Of a stretch of 6,294 nt of DNA, positions 1 through 4,422 are shown one piece after another. The stretch's first letter is position 1. Every line of letters starts with the position of its first letter. This DNA comes from a bacterium (GTDB lineage: Bacteria; Patescibacteriota; Minisyncoccia; Phycocordibacterales; VMEP01): the NCBI GenBank assembly GCA_030699625.1, contig JAUYLU010000010.1, positions 1 through 6,294 of the forward strand, written 5' to 3'. Made by a program: the position numbers and the translations under genes. The notes under the pieces are model-generated. The model did no database searches. It was not told the DNA's origin and saw only the letters and a list, made by a program, of their open reading frames with translations.

Positions 1-77
1 GGCAGAGTGTAGTGGTGCCCGTCGGTGGTGCGCCGATTTTTCCGCAGAAGCTCCCGCGCCGCCTGTGCGATATCCAT
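1..77 (-). CDS. Trehalase/GH63-like (MGH1-type) glycosidase, N-terminal fragment (partial)
   Basis: A minus-strand frame opens at ATG (77-75) and runs off the left edge, giving about 25 residues that begin MDIAQAARELLRKNRR and end near DGHHYTL. An amphipathic helix, then a 'KN' and a 'G-x-YTL' turn, resembles the N-terminus of bacterial glycosidases of the trehalase/GH63/amylo-1,6-glucosidase (alpha/alpha)6-barrel type, which usually continue with a Pro-rich 'YPYQWxWD' segment. That continuation lies outside the window, so the family call is from memory of the N-terminal pattern and stays tentative. The frame is open back to a TAA at 176-174, but this ATG is the only ATG, GTG or TTG in it, which fixes the start. 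It has no Shine-Dalgarno; a TATACT hexamer lies 8 nt upstream. It diverges from a GH13 gene, which supports a sugar-related job. Confidence 0.45.
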   Translation of the reverse strand, partial: MDIAQAARELLRKNRRTTDGHHYTL

Positions 78-85
78 ATATGGCC

Positions 86-91
86 AGTATA
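86..91 (-). promoter_or_regulatory. Putative -10 element of the leftward glycosidase gene (near-leaderless)
   Basis: TATACT on the minus strand (91 to 86) matches the bacterial -10 consensus at 5 of 6 bases. It ends 8 nt before the ATG at 77, so transcription would start at or within about 2 nt of the start codon. No clear -35 hexamer is visible 16-18 nt upstream. The inference gains weight because other genes in this window show the same geometry. Confidence 0.35.
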
Positions 92-194
92 TCGCATCAG
101 GCCGCTCGCCCGCCGTATCTACGTGATTTCCGATATTTGGAGTAAACTTTAGAGCGAGCAGGCGATTTAAAACTTATTCGGCTTACATTTCCGT

Positions 195-1430
195 ATGGAA
201 CTGAAAAAGGCAGTTTTCTACAACATACTGATCGACCGCTTTTCAAGAGGCAAAGAGCTCGATAAAGAAGGATGGGGATGCGAGGGTCCGAAATTTTGCG
301 GCGGTACCCTGAAGGGGGTCATTGAGCGCCTGGAGTACCTGCAGAAACTGGGCGTGGACGTCCTGCTCCTGACGCCCTTCGTCAAGGGCACGGAGTACCA
401 TGGCTACCACACCACGGACCTTTTTTCGATGGACCCGAGGCTCGGCACCCTTCCCGATCTCAAAAATCTGCTCGCCGAGGCCCACAAGAGGGACATGAAG
501 GTCATCATGGACTGGACGATAAACCACGTCTCAAAGAAGCACCCTTACTTCATCGCGGCGGCCGCGGACAAGAAAAGCGAGTACCGCAAGTGGTTCCACT
601 TCTACGGCGACTCGGGCCGCTACAAGACCTTCCTCACCGTGACGGACCTGCCGAAGCTGAACCTCGGCCACCCTCCCGCGAAGGCGCACGTGCTCGAGGC
701 GACGAAATTCTGGCTTCGGCAAGGCGTCGACGGCCTGCGCCTCGACCATGTCATCGGCATATCGCACGAGTTCTGGAAGGAGTTCCGCGCCGCTATCAAG
801 AATGAATTCCCGGACGCCATCCTCATCGGCGAGGCGGTCAAGGGCAGGATATCGTGGCGGGAGCTTCCAACCCTGAATCTCAGGTACAAGAGCCTGGTGT
901 ACCTGCTTTCCCTCATCCGGATCCAGCACAACGAGATAATGGTCTGGCAGTACGCCCCGTACTTCGACGCCATGCTCGATTTCCGCTTCCGCGACATCGT
1001 CATCGAGGAGATCGCGAAGCCGAAGCGCCCGCGCCTCCGTTTCGCGAAGCTTCTTCTCAAGCTCCACTACTCGCTCTATCCCAAGGAGTACCCGCTCATC
1101 GCGGTGCTCGACAACGCCGACCGCAACCGGCTCATCTTCGAATCTGGGAACGACTGGGGCAAATGGGAAACAGGGATCGGGCTTCAGTTCGCCCAAGACA
1201 ACCCGGTAAGCATCTATTACGGCTCGGAAGCGGGCGTTACGCAGGATGTGTCGCTCGACCATTCGGCCAGGGACGGCGACCTTGACATCCGCCGGCCGAT
1301 GCCGTGGGACCATATCGACGCGAAAACATTCGCTTTTTATAAAAAGCTCATCAAGGAAAAAAGAAGCCGGGCAACCGAAACAGCGGTGCCGTCAGAACAT
1401 GGCGCGGCCGAGAAGGCGGCGCGTGTGTGA
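195..1430 (+). CDS. GH13 alpha-amylase-superfamily glycoside hydrolase or transferase, compact, without domain C
   Basis: This 411-residue protein has a GH13 (beta/alpha)8 barrel starting almost at residue 1 and no signal peptide, so it is probably cytosolic and acts on alpha-glucans or malto-oligosaccharides. Family landmarks appear in order: GG-x-LKG (36-41), YHGYHTTD (68-75), region I with D106 and N110-H111, region V LPKLN (152-156), region II R182 and nucleophile D184, region III acid/base E213, region IV D306-N-A-D309, and the late IYYGSEAG and RRPMPWD motifs. LPKLN is close to the MPKLN signature of neopullulanase/cyclomaltodextrinase-type enzymes, which suggests GH13_20-like or intermediary specificity. 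Two things are odd. The region-IV histidine is A308, and the protein stops about 35 residues after RRPMPWD, so the usual domain C is missing. A stop codon at 168-170 leaves this ATG as the only reasonable start; no Shine-Dalgarno is seen. Substrate is unresolved. Confidence 0.9.
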   Translation: MELKKAVFYNILIDRFSRGKELDKEGWGCEGPKFCGGTLKGVIERLEYLQKLGVDVLLLTPFVKGTEYHGYHTTDLFSMDPRLGTLPDLKNLLAEAHKRDMKVIMDWTINHVSKKHPYFIAAAADKKSEYRKWFHFYGDSGRYKTFLTVTDLPKLNLGHPPAKAHVLEATKFWLRQGVDGLRLDHVIGISHEFWKEFRAAIKNEFPDAILIGEAVKGRISWRELPTLNLRYKSLVYLLSLIRIQHNEIMVWQYAPYFDAMLDFRFRDIVIEEIAKPKRPRLRFAKLLLKLHYSLYPKEYPLIAVLDNADRNRLIFESGNDWGKWETGIGLQFAQDNPVSIYYGSEAGVTQDVSLDHSARDGDLDIRRPMPWDHIDAKTFAFYKKLIKEKRSRATETAVPSEHGAAEKAARV

Positions 1431-1457
1431 ACGGCACGCGCGTGCTTTTTTTATTTT
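1419..1457 (+). terminator. Rho-independent terminator after the GH13 gene
   Basis: A 7-bp perfect GC-rich stem pairs GCGCGTG (1419-1425) with CACGCGC (1435-1441) across a 9-nt loop containing the stop codon. It is followed after GTGC by TTTTTTTATTTT (1446-1457). The alternative self-complementary GCACGCGCGTGC (1434-1445) directly abuts the T-run. The T-run lies on the plus strand, so it serves the GH13 gene and not the converging minus-strand cluster, whose last gene stops at 1451 inside the T-run. Confidence 0.55.
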
Positions 1458-1663
1458 ATTGCCCCCGTGATGACCACAAGGCCGAGCACTATGAATACGG
1501 CTCCGAAGATTCGGACGATGGCATAGGTGCGCTGGCTTGGCTCGTATGCGGCGCCCATGAGTACGCGCTGGCTCCATATCTGAAAGCGCAGTAGGACATC
1601 AGGCCTTGCGGCATTGAGGCTTCCGAATGCCAAAAGAATGAAACCGACAACGATCTGTTCCAT
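1451..1663 (-). CDS. Small two-helix membrane protein (70 aa), function unknown
   Basis: A 70-residue hydrophobic protein. One membrane helix spans about residues 4-20 (IVVGFILLAFGSLNAA) and a second spans about 47-68 (VRIFGAVFIVLGLVVITGAI). A basic, polar linker between them carries RFQIWSQR and ends near RTYAIVR. I do not recognise a named family. The layout resembles short two-helix proteins of unknown function found in many bacteria. It is the last gene of the minus-strand cluster, starting 7 nt after the stop of the 63-residue gene, so it is probably co-transcribed and translationally coupled; no Shine-Dalgarno precedes its ATG. The overlapping plus-strand frames are low-complexity shadows, and the hydrophobic periodicity supports this strand. 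Confidence 0.72.
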   Translation of the reverse strand: MEQIVVGFILLAFGSLNAARPDVLLRFQIWSQRVLMGAAYEPSQRTYAIVRIFGAVFIVLGLVVITGAIK

Positions 1664-1670
1664 AGAGAGC

Positions 1671-1862
1671 TTATTGCTTGATCCAAACGTACGCGACGTA
1701 CAGCCCGAACACGGCTCCTGCGACCACGAACCAGGCGACGTACGGCAAAAAGACTTCCTGCCAATACGCGCCGATGGCGATGCCGAAGGAAAGCAGCGAG
1801 AGCTTGAAGAGCCCGAATTGCCACCACGCGTACGAACCGCTCCTGAAAAAAATATTTCCCAT
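1671..1862 (-). CDS. Small two-helix membrane protein (63 aa), function unknown
   Basis: A 63-residue, strongly hydrophobic and aromatic protein. It has a short N-terminal tail (MGNIFFRSGSYAWWQ), a first membrane helix at about 17-35 (LFKLSLLSFGIAIGAYW) and a second at about 40-60 (PYVAWFVVAGAVFGLYVAYVW). No catalytic or metal-binding motif is visible and I cannot assign a family. It lies between a VTT membrane-protein gene (24-nt gap) and the 70-residue membrane protein (7-nt gap), all on the same strand. A TATACT hexamer 6 nt before the ATG suggests it can also be transcribed from its own leaderless promoter. A role as a small partner or assembly factor in the membrane is only a guess. Confidence 0.72.
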   Translation of the reverse strand: MGNIFFRSGSYAWWQFGLFKLSLLSFGIAIGAYWQEVFLPYVAWFVVAGAVFGLYVAYVWIKQ

Positions 1863-1868
1863 GGATAC

Positions 1869-1874
1869 AGTATA
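1869..1874 (-). promoter_or_regulatory. Putative internal -10 element before the 63-aa membrane protein
   Basis: TATACT (1874 to 1869, minus strand) lies in the 24-nt gap after the VTT gene and ends exactly 6 nt before the ATG at 1862. That would put +1 at the A of the start codon, giving a leaderless mRNA. A convincing -35 is not visible; TTGCAG lies upstream with a 15-nt spacer and only a TTG match. It would let the two small membrane-protein genes be expressed apart from the M23 and VTT genes. Confidence 0.4.
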
Positions 1875-1886
1875 GACGCCCGAGCC

Positions 1887-2456
1887 TTACTGCAAAAGCG
1901 TCTCGAGGAGCTCGTAGGCGTACGGCGCGGAGAGCGCGACGGCGGTATTGAACACGAGCGTGCCGAGCGAGAGCGGGAGCATCACCCGCCAAAACGGGTG
2001 CCGGGCGAGACCGAGGGTCACGCCGACGAAGTCGTTCGAGAACGGCGCGAGCGCGCCGTAAAGGAAAATGTAGATCGGGAGCTGTCCCTCGTGCCGCTTG
2101 AGGAACGCCGAGACCTTCTCCACGGCGCGCTCCATCCTTTGGGGAATGAGCGTCCTTCCTTGATAGCCGAGGAAATAGGAGGTCGAATCGCCGATGGCGA
2201 GGCCGAGCGTGGCAAGGAGCGCGAGAAAATACGGATTGAGGCCGGCCGCCGCGACCGCGATGAGCGCGAGGTGGTACGGGGCGAGGCCGAAAACGGAGAG
2301 CCCGCTTATGAACGAGAGAAGAAGCACGAGGAGGTAGCCGTTGTCGACCCCGATGTACTCGACGAACTCGTCGGGCGAAGAAAAGAGAAAGAGCGCCGCC
2401 CATGACGCGATAATGAGAACGAGGAAGACGTTCGGCGCGTATGGAGCGAGTCTCAT
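1887..2456 (-). CDS. VTT-domain (DedA/SNARE-associated-type) integral membrane protein
   Basis: A 189-residue polytopic membrane protein. Helices are likely at about 8-25, 40-56, 60-82, 128-150 (partly re-entrant) and 155-178. Family-like landmarks are a G-x3-GD-x3-Y-x2-G segment (85-97: GLAIGDSTSYFLG) and, after a charged loop (101-125), a YGALAPFSNDFVGVTLGL stretch (133-150) followed by HPFWR. These match the VTT/DedA core, whose members are linked to lipid (undecaprenyl phosphate or phospholipid) translocation. The arginine-rich F-x-RF-x-P-x2-R motif of classical DedA proteins is absent, with S-N-D at that point, so this is a divergent member and DedA-like transport is inferred, not shown. 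It starts 7 nt after the stop of the secreted M23 peptidase gene, pointing to co-expression and an envelope role. Confidence 0.75.
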   Translation of the reverse strand: MRLAPYAPNVFLVLIIASWAALFLFSSPDEFVEYIGVDNGYLLVLLLSFISGLSVFGLAPYHLALIAVAAAGLNPYFLALLATLGLAIGDSTSYFLGYQGRTLIPQRMERAVEKVSAFLKRHEGQLPIYIFLYGALAPFSNDFVGVTLGLARHPFWRVMLPLSLGTLVFNTAVALSAPYAYELLETLLQ

Positions 2457-2463
2457 GAGGGCG

Positions 2464-3309
2464 TCAGAAAAGCTCCATGAACTTCATGGGGTCTATGGAA
2501 ACGCCGCCGATTTTCACCGAAAGATGAAGATGCGGCGCCTCGGCGTAGCCGGTCTTTCCAGAAAGGCCGAGCTCCTGCCCTTTCGCCACGAGCTCGCCGA
2601 CGTTCACCTTTGTTTTCGAAAGGTGCATGTAGAGCGTCATGACGCCGTGGCCGTGGTCGACGGCCACGGTCTTTCCGTAGATGCGGGTCTCCCGGGCGAA
2701 GCGCACGATGCCGCGGTTCATGGCGAGGACGGGCGTCCCCTCTTTCGCCCTGAAATCGGTCCCCTTGTGGGCGATGGAATACTCGCCGGTTTTCCGTGAA
2801 TAGCCGTAGGCGTCGGTGACAATGGGGTTGGCCACAGGAAAGTCGAACTTCTCCGACCAGAGCGCCTTCTTGATGGAGCGCAGGCCGTTCAAAGCCGCGT
2901 TTTCCCGCGCGAGCGAAAGCACCACGCTTTTCCGCGCGGCGGGCGTGTTGCCGCCGAGCTTCGCCGGTATGCCAAGCGGCGCTTCCACCTTTTCGCGCGC
3001 GCCGATGATGACGTGCTTCGTTAGAGTTTCCCCTGAAGCCAGTACCATGTTTAAGTCATAAGTTCCTGGTTTTTTATTGAGGTCGATGCCGACCAAGGCC
3101 GAGGGCTTTCCGCCGTATGAGAACACATTGAGCCGCTTCCCCTCGAAAGACATTTTCTTCACGTCGAGAAGCGCCGCTCCTTCTATCTGCACCATGAAGG
3201 GCTCGCCCTGCATGACGGTTTCGGGAATGACGGAGACGGCAGGCGCGGCATGAACTACTTGGAAAAAAATGAAAGGAAGGAGAAAAAAAATGAAGGAAAT
3301 ATACTTCAT
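2464..3309 (-). CDS. Secreted M23 (LytM/DD-endopeptidase-type) peptidoglycan metallopeptidase
   Basis: A 281-residue exported enzyme with a lysine start, hydrophobic core and a signal-peptidase-like VVHAA site near residue 22. Residues 25-105 form a beta-rich domain (VIPETVMQGEPFMVQIEG...), likely an immunoglobulin-like spacer. A charged linker follows (105-155), then the M23 domain (about 157-281). Zinc ligands H181, D185 (H-x3-D in HKGTDF) and H262 (second His of HLH, 260-262), plus catalytic H229 (YMHL) and H260, all match LytM, so the enzyme should be active. Expected role: cleavage of peptide cross-links in peptidoglycan during growth or division, or attack on the walls of other cells. 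It is first in the minus-strand cluster and diverges from a sortase gene. The start is well placed: the signal peptide begins at once, and a perfect TATAAT ends 6 nt before the ATG. Confidence 0.92.
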   Translation of the reverse strand: MKYISFIFFLLPFIFFQVVHAAPAVSVIPETVMQGEPFMVQIEGAALLDVKKMSFEGKRLNVFSYGGKPSALVGIDLNKKPGTYDLNMVLASGETLTKHVIIGAREKVEAPLGIPAKLGGNTPAARKSVVLSLARENAALNGLRSIKKALWSEKFDFPVANPIVTDAYGYSRKTGEYSIAHKGTDFRAKEGTPVLAMNRGIVRFARETRIYGKTVAVDHGHGVMTLYMHLSKTKVNVGELVAKGQELGLSGKTGYAEAPHLHLSVKIGGVSIDPMKFMELF

Positions 3310-3315
3310 TTCTTA

Positions 3316-3321
3316 ATTATA
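3316..3321 (-). promoter_or_regulatory. -10 element of the M23/VTT/small-protein cluster (leaderless)
   Basis: A perfect TATAAT (3321 to 3316, minus strand) is separated from the M23 ATG by exactly 6 nt (TAAGAA), so the predicted +1 is the A of the start codon. The surrounding 53-bp divergent gap is very AT-rich. No good -35 hexamer is present at 16-18 nt. Confidence 0.55.
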
Positions 3322-3325
3322 CTCT

Positions 3326-3354
3326 TTTAAAAAAGAATTCTTATATGGCATAAT
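3326..3354 (+). promoter_or_regulatory. Putative promoter of the sortase gene
   Basis: On the plus strand, TTTAAA (3326-3331, 4 of 6 to TTGACA) and CATAAT (3349-3354, 5 of 6 to TATAAT) are separated by 17 nt. The -10 ends 8 nt before the sortase ATG at 3363, which gives a leader of 0-2 nt. No Shine-Dalgarno is seen. It overlaps the oppositely directed M23 promoter, so the two could compete for RNA polymerase. Confidence 0.45.
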
Positions 3355-3362
3355 GAATTTGA

Positions 3363-4226
3363 ATGAAAAAATTAGATAGAATATGGTTTATAACCTTGCT
3401 ACTCTGTGTTTCTGTAACGCCAAGCGGCGCGAGGGCAGAGGGTTTCTCATCCACCACGCCCACGGTAGGTTTTACGTTTACACATAACCTTGCGCTCGGA
3501 AGCCGCGGGAATGACGTATCCGCGCTACAGCAATTTTTAATTTCCGGCGGTTTTCTAAAAATTCTTACCCCAAGCGGCTACTTTGGTCCCCTTACCAGGA
3601 CCGCGCTTGGCGCATGGCAGGCGAGCGTAGGCATCTCTCCTTCAGCCGGTTTTTTCGGCCCTATTTCAAGGGGAAAAATTAACAGTGCGGCAACACCGGC
3701 ACCAATCAATATAACTCCGGTGCAAGGTACCGCCGAAACAACAAGCGCGGCAGTGGTGAGAAACAAAGACGGGTCCCCGGTGCGTCTCAAAATTCCAAAG
3801 CTAAGCGTCGATGCGGGCTTCCAACATACGGGCCTTACGTCCGATGGGGCAATGGAAATACCGGACAACATTGTCGACGTAGGATGGTTTACGGGCAGTG
3901 CGCGCCCCGGAGAACATGGCACCGCTGTTGTTACCGGACACGTTGCTCAGATACGCGGGGGAATAATGACGAAACCGGGCGTGTTCAGTGATTTAAACGA
4001 GTTGCGCGCGGGGGACACGCTGTATGTGCAAAACGACAAAGGCGAATCCATCACTTTTATAGTTCGGGAGAGCCGCAATTATGATCCGGCGACGAATGCT
4101 ATCGATGTTTTTACCTCCAAGGACAACGGCGTTCATCTTAACCTCATCACCTGCGAGGGCGCCTGGAATCCGGACCAGTTAAGTTATACTCAAAGGTTGG
4201 TAATATTCACCGACGTCGCGCAATAA
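3363..4226 (+). CDS. Peptidoglycan-binding-domain/sortase fusion (class D/F-like sortase)
   Basis: A 287-residue exported transpeptidase. A signal peptide covers about residues 1-25 (KKLDR, hydrophobic core, cleavage near ARA). A PG_binding_1 domain follows at about 41-107: LGSRGNDVSALQQFL (45-59), GYFGPLTRTAL (72-82) and a terminal FFGPISRGKIN. After a Pro/Ala/Thr linker (108-135) comes the sortase beta-barrel (about 140-287), opening with RLKIPKLSVDAGF. The catalytic residues are all visible: H193 (VTGHV), C264 (LITCEG) and R278 (TQRLVIF). Sortases cut a sorting motif and join the protein to an envelope acceptor. The LNLITCEG context and lack of a C-terminal anchor fit class D/F-like enzymes. 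The binding domain probably replaces a membrane anchor by tethering the enzyme to peptidoglycan. No substrate with a C-terminal sorting signal is encoded here. Base composition is clearly less GC-rich than in genes to the left. Confidence 0.92.
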   Translation: MKKLDRIWFITLLLCVSVTPSGARAEGFSSTTPTVGFTFTHNLALGSRGNDVSALQQFLISGGFLKILTPSGYFGPLTRTALGAWQASVGISPSAGFFGPISRGKINSAATPAPINITPVQGTAETTSAAVVRNKDGSPVRLKIPKLSVDAGFQHTGLTSDGAMEIPDNIVDVGWFTGSARPGEHGTAVVTGHVAQIRGGIMTKPGVFSDLNELRAGDTLYVQNDKGESITFIVRESRNYDPATNAIDVFTSKDNGVHLNLITCEGAWNPDQLSYTQRLVIFTDVAQ

Positions 4227-4247
4227 TCTTTTTCAATCATTGTGTAT

Positions 4248-4265
4248 GCCTCTCTTGGCTTTTTT
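4248..4265 (+). terminator. Weak candidate terminator after the sortase gene
   Basis: Downstream of the sortase stop, GCC-TCTCTT-GGC is followed directly by TTTTTT (4260-4265). The stem is only 3 bp with a 6-nt loop, so the T-run is the main argument. Low confidence. Confidence 0.2.
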
Positions 4266-4397
4266 ATTACGACGAGCGAGGAGCGACATGAAAACTTGCC
4301 TTCAGTTCGTCCGAGCGAAGTCGTATCAAAGGTTCAATACCGCGCGGCCTGCCGCGACGAACCCGGCGCAGGCAGGCGAAGCGAGTTCCTGTAATAC
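4266..4397. repeat. Convergent intergenic region with inverted repeats, probably dispersed-repeat-like
   Basis: This stretch between the converging sortase and metalloprotease genes looks non-coding. It holds GCGA/GAGCGA-rich words (CGACGAGCGAGGAGCGAC at about 4270-4287; CGAGCGAAGTCG at 4312-4323) and a 7-bp perfect inverted repeat, GCCTGCC (4347-4353) with GGCAGGC (4371-4377), across 17 nt. Such GAGCGAAG-type words and C/G-rich hairpins recur between genes in many Parcubacteria-like genomes; that they are multi-copy here is inference. An open plus frame through the region has biased, low-complexity composition and no homology I recognise, so I do not call a gene. Confidence 0.4.
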
Positions 4398-4416
4398 CTC
4401 GGGGCCTTGCCCCGAG
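4398..4416 (-). terminator. Strong hairpin just after the metalloprotease stop (possible terminator or repeat end)
   Basis: A perfect 8-bp stem pairs CTCGGGGC (4398-4405) with GCCCCGAG (4409-4416) across a 3-nt loop. It begins 6 nt past the metalloprotease stop (TAG, 4425-4423). No T-run follows on either strand, so it may stabilise the 3' end or be part of an intergenic repeat rather than a classic intrinsic terminator. Confidence 0.4.
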
Positions 4417-4422
4417 AAACCT

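Noticed and set aside
531..1313. Long open frames on the minus strand and the other plus frames inside the GH13 gene
   Set aside because: They are shadows of a GC-rich gene: Arg/Ala/Val-rich with no coherent motifs, while the GH13 frame carries all the family signatures.
1489..2405. Open frames of 263-304 codons on both strands across the VTT and small membrane-protein genes
   Set aside because: They are dominated by Arg/Glu/Pro low complexity, typical of antisense or shifted readings of GC-rich membrane genes; the minus frames called here show proper helix patterns and family motifs.
2341..2799. Plus-strand 152-codon frame across the M23/VTT junction
   Set aside because: It overlaps the M23 catalytic domain antisense, has no recognisable domain and no promoter or ribosome-binding signal.
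4268..4325. TACGAC (4268-4273) and GTCGTA (4320-4325) as a transposon-like terminal inverted repeat
   Set aside because: Only 6 bp match over a 46-bp interior with no flanking target duplication and no transposase; likely chance within GAGCGA-rich sequence.
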